Shown piece by piece: positions 23,490 through 34,036 of a DNA stretch of 64,000 nt. The stretch spans positions 117,501-181,500 of the forward strand of contig CAUYUJ010020582.1 in the NCBI GenBank assembly GCA_963575745.1, read 5' to 3'. A program made the position numbers and the translations under genes. The DNA comes from Prorocentrum cordatum (lineage: Eukaryota > Sar > Dinophyceae > Prorocentrales > Prorocentraceae). The notes beneath the pieces are model-generated. The model saw only the letters and a list, made by a program, of their open reading frames with translations. It did no database searches and was not told the origin of the DNA. How positions within the stretch are numbered: the stretch's first letter is position 1; each line of letters starts with the position of its first letter.

Positions 23490-24200
23490 AGAGCCTGCGT
23501 CGGGCCAGTGAGGGTTCAGGAGGGAAAAAAACACACAGACACAATTAATCGTCGATTTCCCCGAAAATATGGGAAAATATGGGAAGTGGTGGGGAAGACA
23601 AAAACCCAGAAAATATGGGAACATACGGGGAATCTTTTCATTTGTGTGTATCTATTTGTGTGTCCCAGTTTCCCTTCAAGGGTGCCGTCCGTCAATTTCA
23701 GCCCGCGTGCGAGCCTGCGCGGGGCTCCTTGAGGGCAGGGAGGGGTGGCCGTCGGGCCTGCTGGGGGTGAGGGTTTCGGGGGGTGGTGAGTCCCAGGATG
23801 CGATTTGTCGGGGTTTCGTTGGGCCTGGGCTTCGGCGAATGTTTTGAGGATGGCGGTTATGAGGCTTGATTTTCTTTGGGCCTTCCTGAGGCTTGAACTG
23901 CGCGGGTACTTGCGACCCTGCGTGACCATCGCATGATGGGGAGCTGTTTTGAAGATGGATGGGCCCGTATTCCCTGCCCTCATTAGAGCCTGCGTCGGGC
24001 GAGTAAGGGTACCGTCCAACATGTCAGCCTTCATGCGAGCCTGCGTGAGGGGCCTGAGCTTCGACAGTTTTTTTAGGAGGAAGCTTCTGAGGATGGAGTT
24101 TCTGAGGCCCCCGCGTGGGGCCTGAGCTTCAACGGCCTTTCCCAGAATGGAGGTTTTCAGGTTGAACTTACAGAGGAGCAAGCTTCTAAACTAAGATTGT
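23490..24200. repeat. Family G copy plus a dispersed 110-bp repeat
   Basis: 23515-23630 (ACACACAGACACAATTAATC, GGAAAATATGGGAA) recurs at 55085-55190. 23700-24190 carries family G words (GGGCCTGGGCTTC, GAGCCTGCGTGAGG). Confidence 0.6.
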
Positions 24201-24660
24201 CCGTGAGAGCGCTCCTGAGGTATGCGTATGAGAAGTCGTCGTCGTCGTCGTAGTCGCAATCGAAAGTCGTAGTTGTCGGCGTCGTGGTTGCGCGGCGGGC
24301 GCCGCGGGGAACAAATGATCAGTTTCATATATTGGTGGGCCGTTCAGTCCGTGAATAAGGCAGCTGGAAAATATTTGATTCTGCCTTATGGGGTTTTCTA
24401 AAGACCTATCGCGGTTCTGTTTTTTCTGTAGATCCAGGCGAGCTTACTTGCGTGGAGGGTTGTGGGACGGAACGTGCCCATACCCGAAAAGAAACTTGCA
24501 TGTCACGCAAGTCGGGATTCACTTGCGCGTCTCTTATCAGGGTCAGCAGTGCTTAAGAAAAAACGGAGGACGGGGGAGGGGGTTGCAATGCAGGGACAGG
24601 CACAAGGATCAAAGCAACATTGCGCTCCGACGCCTGGACTTCGCAGCCTGGGGCCCTGCG
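24201..24660. other. Non-coding stretch
   Basis: A short GTC run lies at about 24236-24252. No gene recognised. Confidence 0.35.
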
Positions 24661-24775
24661 CCGCCCCCCCCCTCCTCCTCCTCCTCCTCCTTTTCCTTCC
24701 TCCCTCCTCCTCCTCCTCCTCCTCCTCCTCCTCCTCCTCCTCCGCCTCCTCCTCCTCCTCCTCCGCTCGCCCGCC
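24661..24775. repeat. (CCT)n microsatellite
   Basis: Pyrimidine strand, about 115 bp of CCT/CTC. Confidence 0.95.
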
Positions 24776-25133
24776 GCCCGCGGCCAGGACGCGCAGCGGC
24801 GCGAGCGCCGCGAGCGGGAGGCCGCACGCGCGGGCGCCGCCGCGCCCCCGGCGCGCGCGGACGTGCGGGAACCCCACCGCCGGGAACCGCGCGAGGCGCC
24901 GCGCGCCGCCGCGCGCGGCCGGGCGGCGGCTGCCGCGGCTCAGCAAGGGCTCCCTCGAGGGCGCGAAGTTATTCGCGCTTCGCGCTTCGCCGTCCTCCTT
25001 CCTCCTCCCCCTCCTCCTCGTCCTCCTCTTCTCCCCCTTGGGGGGCGGCGCGAGAGCGCGAAGTTATTCGCGCTTCGCGCTTCGCGCAGCGCGAAGCGCG
25101 AAGTTGGGAGCCCTTGGCTCAGAGCTGCACGCA
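24776..25133. other. GC-rich stretch with GCGCGAAG hairpins
   Basis: GCGCGAAGTTATTCGCGC occurs at about 24959 and 25056. The second joins TTCGCGCTTCGCGC and GCGCGAAGCGCGAA into a hairpin up to about 25102. No gene. Confidence 0.5.
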
Positions 25134-25326
25134 CGAAATGGGTACTGAAAGAATGGGTACAATGCCCAACAGCGGATCTTGCTCATCCTGAACAGGGCTC
25201 GCTGTCCACGCGGCGGCGGCTTGTGCCCATTCGAGGCAGGAGGCCGCCTGCCCAACAGCGGCCGCTGTTGGTTTGGGACAACATTTGCTGTTGGGCATGG
25301 TACCCATGTTTTCGGTACCCATTTCG
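25134..25326. mobile_element. TIR element (MITE-like), arms of about 70 bp
   Basis: The ends CGAAATGGGTAC and GTACCCATTTCG face each other. Inverted similarity continues inward through ATGCCCAACAGC (about 25170) and GCTGTTGGGCAT (about 25290), roughly 80 percent by eye. No target duplication found. A shortened relative lies at 22331-22458. Confidence 0.7.
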
Positions 25327-25753
25327 GGCGTCCAAAGGAAAGGTGCCGATGCCGCTGCCCCTGCCCCGTTTTCCCCTTCCTCGGCCTGCCGGGAGGCCCC
25401 CGTCACCACGGTTGGGCTCGCCCCGGGAGTCTGGTCAGCAGGCCCCCGCGGAGAGGTTCACGGAGTTGCGGTATCGGTACTTTTTTTGCCTCCCCAGTTT
25501 TTCCGCATCGGGCGTCGTCGCTCTTTTTCGGGCCTGGGGCCCTCACAGATCGACCCGGCTCGAATAATGAGGCAGAAAAAGGGGGTCTGGGTTTTCAGGC
25601 GTTATTCTTTGCTTTTGTTTTGTGATGTTGCACTCGTTTCGCAGCGTCAGATCTCATGGAGGGTTGCGGCCCTGAGGTCCTGGCGCCGTAAAGTCCGAGA
25701 AGGGAATTTATCTACATCCAGGGCTTGGAGGGTCAGTTTTCGAAGCCTCGGCA
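25327..25753. other. Non-coding stretch
   Basis: No gene or repeat recognised. Confidence 0.35.
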
Positions 25754-25860
25754 GGCGGTGGATATGGACATATTCGGGCCCCCGGGGACCGAAATATATC
25801 CATATCCACCGCCCGCTGGGGCACCAGGACGTCGGTTCCCAGGCGGTGGATATGGAAAAA
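25754..25860. repeat. Inverted repeat GGCGGTGGATATGG plus a third direct copy
   Basis: 25754-25778 and 25789-25813 are inverted copies (one indel). A further direct GGCGGTGGATATGG stands at about 25842-25856. Confidence 0.75.
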
Positions 25861-26175
25861 TGCATAAAGGAACACGCGGCGGAAGGCTCTCGGCGTTTTA
25901 TCCGGCCTCCTGGGGCCCTTCCTGACCAACGCATCTCAGGGTCCTAAGTGCCGCTGCCCTCTCGGCCATCCCTACAACGGCGTCCCTAACGTTTTGACCA
26001 TCCTTGTAGACGTGGGACCCATCTTGTATAATCCTTCAATATGGGGTCCAGTGGTGGCGGAATAGGTTTCGGCCCGCACCCAGGCTATTTTTAGTTCCTA
26101 TACATGTTCACCACGGTGTAAATACTCACTCCATGTTTTGTGCGTTGTGTAGATATACACCGTTTTTGTGTGTGC
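25861..26175. other. Non-coding stretch
   Basis: No gene or repeat recognised before the tetranucleotide array. Confidence 0.35.
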
Positions 26176-26179
26176 TGTG

Positions 26180-26211
<32 letters not shown>

Positions 26212-26321
26212 TGCATGCATGCATGCATGCATGCATGCATGCATGTATGTATGTATGTATGCATGCATGCATGCATGCATGCATGTATGTATGTATGTAT
26301 GTATGTATGTATGTATGCATG

Positions 26322-26355
<34 letters not shown>

Positions 26356-26611
26356 TGTATGTATGTATGCATGTTTGCATGTATGTGTATATGCATGTAT
26401 ATATGTATGTATGCATGCATGCATGCATGCATGCATGTTTGCATGTATGTATATATTTATATATGTATGTATACATGCATACATGTATGCACATATATCT
26501 CTATATATGTGTATACATAGATGCATGCATGCATGCATGCATGCATGTATGTATGTATGTCTGTCTGTATGTATGTATGTATGTATGTATGTATGTATGT
26601 ATGTATGTATG

Positions 26612-26642
<31 letters not shown>

Positions 26643-26950
26643 TATAATGTAATGTATTGTACTGTAATGTAATGTATTGTATCGTAAAGTAATGCAATGC
26701 AATGCAATGCAATGAAATGCAATGTAATGGAACGTAATGGAACGTAATGTAGTGTAGTGCAATGTAATGTAATGTAATGTAGTGTAATGTAATGTAATGT
26801 AATATATGTATGTATGTATGCTTGTATGTATGTATGCATGCGTGCATGCATGTATGTATGTATGTCTGTCTGTCTGTATGGATGGATGGATGGATGGGTG
26901 GATGGATGTATGTATCTATACATATATATATACTTATGTGTATGTATAAA
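26176..26950. repeat. (GTAT)n/(GCAT)n array with (TAATG)n block
   Basis: GTAT and GCAT tetramers alternate in blocks at 26176-26640. Pentamers of TAATG/CAATG fill 26640-26805. Tetramers with GGAT resume to about 26950. Frames of His/Thr/Ile or Cys/Met/Tyr across it are repeat artefacts. Confidence 0.95.
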
Positions 26951-27439
26951 TACACAGACAGCTTTCTTTGGCCGTCGGGGTGAATTCGCCCGCGTGTCCT
27001 TGCTGCATCGCTAACTTGTGCCACGCCCTCTGAAACTCTCTCCGCGCCGTGCTATCTCGATGGCGAGCGGTTTTCTGTGCTCAGGCACACCCTGCCTCGA
27101 CGTAACATCGCCTGGGGATGAGCTCACGCTGCCCACTTCGATTCACATGCGCACCGTGGCAGAGTGGTCAAAAACATGGGTAACATATTAATTGATCGCT
27201 TTGCTCATTCCGCCGGCCCATTTCGTATCACTGTGGCTGCGTGGTGGTGTGCTCGTGCCCAGGGGGAACCGTAGGGCAGGCAGGACGGTCTTCGAGGACA
27301 TCTTTGGAGATGTGCTTCGCACCCAGTCGAAGAGAGCCCATAGACTGCCCCAGAGGGCGCCAATATGGCTCAAGAGAGCTCCAGCAGAGTTTCGAGACGT
27401 AGCTGGGCTGTGGGTCAAAGTCCATGGAACTGGGGAGCA
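26951..27439. other. Non-coding stretch
   Basis: No gene recognised. TGGCAGAGTGG at about 27157 resembles a tRNA A box but has no partner B box. Confidence 0.4.
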
Positions 27440-27770
27440 GTTCTGAGGCCTCTGGCGAGCCTGGTGGCTTCTTGGGCGCCTCTTGGGGCTTCCTGGGAGC
27501 CTGTTGGGAGTCTTGGGGGGCCTCTTTTGGGGCCTCTTGGCGGCCTCTTGTGGCCTCTTGGGGGGCTTTTGGGGGCCTCTGGGGGCTTCCTGGGCGCCTC
27601 TTTCGGCCGAGAGCTCGAAACGTCTGTTCGGGTTCCTCCTGGGACCGTCTTGGAGGCCTCTTGGGCCCCCTTAGGGCCATCTTGAGCCATTTTTTGGGCC
27701 CCCCTGGAGGCTGTTTGGGCCGTTTTGTAGCGGTCTTGGGGCCTCTTGGGCCGTCCAGGGCGGTCGGCAG
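27440..27770. repeat. 10-bp minisatellite, unit CCTCTTGGGG
   Basis: Reverse-orientation relative of the AGGCCCCAAG arrays, with CCTCTTGGGG, CTTCCTGGGA and GCCATCTTG units, decaying toward 27770. Confidence 0.85.
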
Positions 27771-28900
27771 CTCGAAAAGCGGTACCGCCAAAATCGTCCG
27801 AAAACCCGAGCGATATCATTGATTTTTGCATCTTCGGGGCCTCTCGAAGTTTTCCTGGAGCGGGCAACCTTGGAACGCTCTTGGCCTGAGGTCGTGGGGC
27901 GTGCCACCCTTTTGGTGCCTCATTGGGGCGCTCGGGGAGCCCCCGAGGCCGCGCCCAGGAGTTCCACTGGCCCGACGTTGCCGGGACCCTGCTAGGATAG
28001 TTTTCGTCCGGGATCCCCAGGGGCCGCCACGCGCGCGCGAGCTAGAAACATTCTCAATCTCGTGCCGCAGATTTTAGCACGCCTCTGGCCCGTTGTGCCG
28101 GCGATTTAGGGCCATCAATGCTGGCGCGATTCCAGCGTGAATGCGGCAGGGCCATCATCCAGCCTCCCTTCCTGCGGGGCGGCGGACTCGCGCCAGGGGT
28201 GATCTGCCAGCCCGCTCTGGTGTCGGGCATGGCCCGTGGCTCCCCGAGTGGTGGCGTGGCCGTGCCTGGCCCCGATCTCCCGCCGTGGCTCTTGGTCCCC
28301 CTCGCCCCCGGCGCTCCTCCAGCAGTCGGCTCCCGGGCCCGGGTCCCTCGTCCCGTTGGGGGTCCCAGGGTCCTCCGGCGCCCTGCGCTGTGACAGGCAG
28401 CGCGACGTCGGGGCCGCCGCTGCGGCCGCCGCGGTCGCCGCCTCCTCGCTGGAGGCGGTGGCGGTGCGGCTGCCGCGGCCCTCGCGGCCCCTCCCGCAGC
28501 CCTCGCCGCTTCTCGCCGGCGGCGGTGGTGCTCCTCCCCCCCCGTCGCCTCGCGCGCGCCCTGCCCCCGCTGGCCCGGCAGGACCGGGGCGGCGACCGGG
28601 AGCGCGGCGACTGGGCCGACTCGCGCGGGGAGCCCGCGCCCTTGCGGTCGCCCCCTCGCCCAGGGGTCCGGGGTGATGGCCAGCATCGTTTCACCGACCC
28701 CCATCCCCATCCTCGTCCCCTTCGAGACCCCCACCAAATCACCACCCCAGTTGGGGATACAACCCCTCGAAGCCCGAAGGGAACGGCCTATATATCCCCA
28801 TCTGGGGGGGCAGATCGGCCAGTTGGGCCCAGGCCACGCCGCTGGGCATGGGGGTCGGATAACCGATGCTCATTTGGCAGGCCCGCAGAGATCCTCGGCC
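27771..28900. other. GC-rich non-coding region
   Basis: Open on both strands from 28054 to 28941 with Arg/Pro/Ala-rich translations and no motif. A gene cannot be supported. CCATCTGGGG and TTGGGGATAC words occur near 28750-28810. Confidence 0.4.
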
Positions 28901-28901
28901 A

Positions 28902-29058
28902 CGCGCAGAGGGGGGTAGGGGGAGGGGGGAAGGCTTCTTAGAAGCACCCCTGCCTCTTAGAAGGCGCGGTCCTTATGTACAGATGTAAGGCCGCCGCCTT
29001 CTAAGAAGCAGCCTCCTTCTAAGAAGCCTTCCCCCCTCCCCCTACCCCCCTCTGCGCG
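28902..29058. mobile_element. Hairpin element, perfect 43-bp arms
   Basis: 28902-28944 is the exact reverse complement of 29016-29058 (CGCGCAGAG outside, GGCTTCTTAGAAG inside). The 71-bp loop carries three more CTTCTAAGAAG or CTCTTAGAAG words. Same family as 9081-9175. Perfect arms suggest recent origin or gene conversion. Confidence 0.9.
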
Positions 29059-29600
29059 CCGCCAGGATCCGAGGCACCGACACAGATCGGAGCGGCTGTG
29101 TTTGGCCAAGTTTTCGGCCTCGGCCCTCGCCGGGCCCCAGGGGCCGTCAAAAGGCGAGGATGAAGCACCTGCCCGGGGGAAGCGGTCCAGGCCTCTGGGG
29201 GTCCACGCATCGAACACACGGGGGTGCTGGGTGTCTTGGCAGATCTCCGAGGACGTGGTGATTCTTCCCATCCGCGCGTGTTTCCCTCGTTTCGATTTTC
29301 AAAGCTGGATCCAGAACGTAAAGCTCTCCCCCAGGGAAGGGGTCGGGAGATTGCAAAATCATATCGTGGAAGCGCACCCAGTGATCCGATGCTCCGACAA
29401 AATGGATCGGCCGGTTTTTAGCTATGTTCAGCCTCTGGGGGCCTTCATCGGGCCCCGGGACCGTCGACAAAACAACTCAGGATGACCAACGAGCCCCAGG
29501 GAAGGGGTCCAGACCCCCAGGGGTCCACGCTTGGAAAACATTGGAGCGCCGGATGTCTGGGCAGATATGTGATACGAGTTAAGGCGTGTGGACTAGTCAC
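29059..29600. repeat. Imperfect 320-bp duplication
   Basis: 29175-29265 and 29498-29590 share GGGGTCCACGC and GGCAGAT, and 29130 and 29450 share CGGGCCCCRGG; related words occur at 56.1 kb. No gene. Confidence 0.5.
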
Positions 29601-29904
29601 GGGTCCCGCTTCCATACAGATCTGTCCGGCACCGCCTTCATGTTTCGGGGGGTACTAGCCCCGATCCGTGGATCTGTCGGGGGCAGCGATCGGGGGGGGG
29701 ATGGGCGCATGGGGCGTGCATCGACCCCCAGCCGCCCACTGATCGCCGATAGGGGCCGATAGCTCCAACCTGCCGAGGAACGTGCGGATTCACTATCGGG
29801 GCTGCCCTTCAATCTGGCTCCCAGGCTCCAGATCCACGGATCCGTAATCCATGTTAGGTTGTGCCCGAGTGCGGAGGCCTCTTCCTTTGGCATTCACGCG
29901 CATG
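29601..29904. other. Non-coding stretch with a short inverted repeat
   Basis: GATCCGTGGATCTG near 29657 faces CAGATCCACGGATC near 29829. No gene seen. Confidence 0.5.
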
Positions 29905-30085
29905 AGCTGCAGGAGGAGGAGGAGGAGGAGGAGGAGGAGGAGGAGGAGGAGGGGGAAGAGGAGGAAGAGGAGGGGGAAGACGAGAAGGAGGAGGAGGAGG
30001 AGGAGGAGGAGGAAGAGGAGGAGGAGGAGGAGGAGGAGGAGGAGGAGGAGGAAAAGGAGGAGGAGGAGGAGGAGGAGGACTGGAC
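29905..30085. repeat. (GGA)n microsatellite
   Basis: About 175 bp of nearly pure GGA/GAG purine strand. Confidence 0.95.
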
Positions 30086-30589
30086 CCTCTCAGCCCGAGA
30101 CGCGGACGGAGGCCACCCCCCCCGCGCGCCAAGGAGCCCCCGCTGGTGCCGCCGCAGGACGCCGGCGAGCAACATCGCGGCGAGCGCAGCGGGCAGCTGC
30201 CCGCGCCGCCCTCGGGCGGCGGCTCTCGGGCGGCGGCATTCGGGCGGCGGCCATCCGGCGGCAGCCCTCTTGCTGGCTCACAGCGGCCCTCAGCGGCGGC
30301 CCTCAAACTTTTGAGGCGAATGCGCGCGGCGCTAAGATGAGGAGGAGGAGGCGGAGGAGGAGGAGGAGGACGGGGAGGAGGAGGAGGAGGACGACTAGGA
30401 GGATGAGGAGGAGGACGAGGAGGAGGGGAAGGTGAGACGGAGGCAGCAGAAGAGAAGAAGAGTTTCTGCCGCGCGGGCCGAGGTGCAGATCGTGCAGCGG
30501 TCTGGCGCGGGTGGCGGCGGGGGGCACGTGAAGATCTTGGGCACCCCGTCGGGCAGGACCCCACGGCACCCTTCCGCCTCCTCTCGCCT
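30086..30589. other. GC-rich region with CGGGCGGCGG units and second GGA tract
   Basis: Short CGGGCGGCGG repeats lie at about 30205-30265 and a GGA-rich tract at 30336-30435. No gene. Confidence 0.5.
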
Positions 30590-30702
30590 CGTCCTTCTCC
30601 TCTACCCTTCTTCCCTCCCTCCCTCCTTCCTCCTTCCTCCTTCCCCCCTCCTCTTCCACCCTCCTTCCTTCTTCGTCCTCCCCCATCCCGTTTCCTTACA
30701 GG
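30590..30702 (+). repeat. Polypyrimidine tract ending in TTACAG
   Basis: About 110 bp of CT-rich sequence runs into TTTCCTTACAG then GTAGC, the look of a 3' splice or trans-splice acceptor. No exon can be demonstrated. Confidence 0.6.
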
Positions 30703-31404
30703 TAGCTCTTCCAGGTCGCGCCCCCAGACGTGTCGGTAGTGTGTGCTGGGCGTGTCGCTTGACCGAGACTTCCTAACGCTCATGATCCTGCGACAGTTGT
30801 GAAGATGAAGCGGAGTGATTTTCAAAGTGGGGCTCTCGTCTCAGCGCCGCACATATTGGTCAGAACGCATGCGACGGTTTCACGATTGGAGGGCATTTTT
30901 TCGTTTTCTTTAAACGGGGCTCTCGTCGTAGCGACGCGCACATTCGTCATTACCGCCTGGAGCAAGTGCACGAATGGAGAGTTGCTTCCTTTCACAATGG
31001 GGCTATATCATTACATTTGACGCTCAGACGATTGAGCGTATGTAAGAATTTTGCACGGATGGATGACGGTTCCTTTTGAAGTTGGGGGCCTCGCTCTTCC
31101 AAAAGGTGCAAGCTCGTGCATTTGCTGCTCGTGTGGGGGGCCCTTCTGGTTCCATCGGGCTTTTGCCGGGCACGTCATTCCACGTCATGTCATGGTCCTA
31201 GCTGTTCGCATTCTTTCCAAGTCGCTAGAAGGATGCGCTGCAGTTCTCTTCCAAGAGGCAAGGAGGGGGCTCTCGCCCGAGCTGCAGGCCCGACAGGATG
31301 CTCGTCTGCCAGGGGCGCGCTTCTGTTGGTGGATCGACGGGTCGGTGGGGCCTCGTGCGGGGGGGACTTGGGACCACAGGGTGTGTTGCAGCCTCGTGGC
31401 TGCT
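30703..31404. other. Non-coding stretch with 80-bp degenerate repeats
   Basis: GGGGCTCTCGTC occurs at about 30829 and 30917, with GGGGCTATATC at 30999, marking units of 80-90 bp. The frame 31051-31527 has no recognised motif. Confidence 0.45.
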
Positions 31405-31586
31405 TACTCCAGACTTCGTAATAAAAGGGAGGGGGTCTGGACCCTCCAAGACAAGCCATTTCAGACCTCCCCCGTGGGAGGACCCTCCAAAACATCTTCC
31501 CCAGACCCCCCAGGCCCTCCAAGATAGCCTGGAAGAGACCCCCCCCGAAATGAGACCCCCCTCCCTTTATTACGAAATCTGGAGTA
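31405..31586. mobile_element. MITE candidate with 33-bp TIR and TA duplication
   Basis: Inverted ends CTCCAGACTTCGTAATAAAA (from 31407) and TTTATTACGAAATCTGGAG (to 31584) are bordered on both sides by TA, the duplication made by Tc1/mariner-type transposases. Total 182 bp including TA; no coding capacity. Family assignment is inference from the TA. Confidence 0.75.
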
Positions 31587-31654
31587 CCGGGTTTACTCTG
31601 GCGACAGAGAGGTGTTATCTATGTTAGCCAGCGTGGACCCCACGCAGTAGGTCC

Positions 31655-31876
31655 TTGCAGTCTATGCGGTGAAAATATATGCGGCGCAGTGTGTGCGGTG
31701 CAACCTGTGTAACGCAGTCTATGTGGTGCAATCTACCTGGCGCAATTTACTCGGTGCAACCTGTGCAATGCAGTCTATGCGTTGCAATCTATGTGGTGCC
31801 ATTTGTGCTGTGCAGTCTACGCGGTGCAGCTTCGGCAATGCAGTCTATGCGCTGCAGTCTATGTGGTGCAATTGAT
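31655..31876. repeat. 15-bp minisatellite, unit TGCAGTCTATGYGGTGCAA
   Basis: About 14 degenerate units with CAGTCTATGCGGTGCAA. It borders the inverted family D copy, just as similar units border D unit 3 at 4420-4480. Confidence 0.8.
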
Positions 31877-32774
31877 TTAAACAAACGAGTTGACACGTCC
31901 CATGCTCTTGCAAACATCCCACCCACCCACCCGCAACTTGGTCTGCAGAACCCATGCGGTGGCGATTGCGATGCACTCTTGGCGTTGGCTGGCGCATCTC
32001 TGCGGCCGCTCCAACGCCTAGCACGCGCGCGCAGCGGCCAGCCGGTTTGGCGCCGCCGGCGCGGCCGCGTTGGCGCTGACCGCTGGGCGCAGCCCAGCGG
32101 GCAACTCACTGCGACTCGGCAACTTGGGCGGGCGCGGTATCATGGCAACGCCGACTATGGTAGATACGATGATGATAGTGCCGATGCTCGTGACGATGTT
32201 CGCACCGACGAAGGCGCGGCCAGTGCGGGCGCCGATGCTGATCACGCCGAGGAGGATGACGGCATCCAGCGTCGAGAGGTTTCGGAATGAGTTCGACATG
32301 CGCGCGCGGACGACGCGCGAGAGTGGCCCGCGTGGTTTTAGTTAACACGGATCGTGCCCCCCCAGCACGCGCGCAAGGGCGTGCGGATGATGTCGGCATG
32401 CGGCGCCAGAGGCCCGTTTGGCAGAATTCCATGAGCATGTTGGGAAACTCGGGTATCCTTACGAATTCGCAAGAGTGCGCGCAATGTTTTTTTGAGCATT
32501 GATGTTGCGAAACCATGGTTTTTGAATGTTTTCCGGACATTCGGTTTTGAAATTGTTACGCAACCAACGGCTTTTGAAGGATTCTGCATACGCGCGCGAC
32601 GACGCGCGCGTGTGCACTTCGTCCAATTCTGCAGACATGATTCTCGCGACGGCACGCGCGCGAAGGCGTTCGACCGATTTCGACATGCGCGCGCGAAGCC
32701 CTTTTTGGTAGTATTTTCCGAAACGGTTGAGAAACATTTGGCTTTCTTAAGAATTGGCGAGATCGCGCGCGCAC
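31877..32774 (-). repeat. Family D, inverted dispersed copy
   Basis: Reverse complement of the D module: the Asp-rich frame now reads on plus (DDDSADARDDVRTDEGAASAG, 31679-32290). Then come the GCGCGC submodules (32340-32770). This shows that D moves as a unit rather than only by local tandem duplication. Confidence 0.75.
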
Positions 32775-33964
32775 GTTTTGTTGTTGAGCGTTCATTTTTG
32801 AATAATTATTGTTCATCCCCCCTCACCGGTGCATGTGTTTTTTTCTCAATCGAAGTGTGCCCCTCGACGCTCGCACCCTGTTTTTTGGCGGGGAAGGTCT
32901 TGGTGCTCAAACTTTGCCCCTGGCCCCCCCGGATTACAACAACAACGGCTCCCGCCTGAGATTTCTCCCAAATTTACTCAGGACCCCCGATCTTGAGATT
33001 TCATAGCAATTCACTCAGGATCGGTGCTCCCGCCTGCGACCCTTTCGCAATTTAGTCAGGACCCCCGCTCCCATCTGAGACTTCCTCACAATTTATCCAG
33101 GAACGGCGCTCCCGGTTAAGATTTGTTCGCAATTGAGGCAAGACTTCCTCGCAATTAAATCCAGACCCCCGCTCCCGCCAGAGAACCCTTCACATTTTAT
33201 TTAGGAATTGTGCTCTCGCATGTGACTTCCATACAATGTATCAGGGAATCGCGGTTTCGATGCTGAGGAAACACGCTTCGCCAAGGACGCCGTTACAATT
33301 TACTTGGTGATCGCGCTCTCGCCATACTCAGGTATTCCGCTTGAATGTTCTACCCGCCCGACCCGCCCGTCAGGGGATCGCCCGCCCGTCGTGGGCTCCC
33401 GCCCGAGACTTGCTTCAGGAACGGCGCTTTCGCTTAGGACTTCCTCGAACTTTCACGCTCTTACCTTCTTGCTCCTCATCCTTCTCCCTCCTCCCTCTCC
33501 CTCCTCCCTCCTCCCTCCTCTCCTCCCTTCTCTCTCCCTCCTCTCTTCCCTCATCCTTATGCCTCTCTGCCCTATCTCCTCTCCCTCCTCTCTCTCTCTC
33601 TCTTCCCTCTCTCTCTCTCACTCTCTTTTTCTCTACCTCTCTTATCTGTCTTTCTCTGTCTCTTTTTCTCTGCCTCTAATCAACCGCCCCCCTCTTCGCT
33701 CCTTCTCTCCTGGCGTTTTCCCTCTTCTTTCGTCCCTCCCCTTCCCTTCCTCCCACTTTCCCTCGTTCTCCCCCTCCTCTTTTTGCAGGGCCCACACCAA
33801 TTCCAATGGCGGGCACATGTACGCCCGCGAAGGATTGTCCGCCCGTTCAGGTTTGCCCGCCCGTCTACGCCCGCCGCCCGCCCCCCGCAAAGAGAAAAAA
33901 AAACCCAAAGGGAAACACGTTTTGAATGACACGCGGGCAAGTAAGAGCGAACCGTCTTAGAATG

Positions 33965-34031
<67 letters not shown>

Positions 34032-34036
34032 GATGT
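32775..34036 (+). repeat. Family B repeat, copy 1
   Basis: Order: border motif (AATAATTATTGTTC, then CACCGGTGCATG), then GAAGGTCTTGGTGCTCAAAC, then 60-bp units with CCTGAGATTTC and CTCAGGACCCCC (32940-33330), then CGCTTCGCCAAGGACGCCG, a polypyrimidine tract (33475-33788) ending TTTTTGCAG, a GC-rich segment (GGCGGGCACATGTACGCCCG), GACACGCGGGCAAGTAAGAG, and (TTG)n to 34031. No ORF is conserved across copies. Confidence 0.85.

Noticed and set aside
26098-27024. 308-codon His/Ile/Thr/Tyr frame
   Set aside because: Translation of the (GTAT)n/(GCAT)n microsatellite.
27151-27175. tRNA gene suggested by TGGCAGAGTGG
   Set aside because: No B box, no cloverleaf and no acceptor pairing downstream.
31051-31527. 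158-codon frame as a gene
   Set aside because: No recognised motif; runs into the MITE candidate and has no conserved start context.
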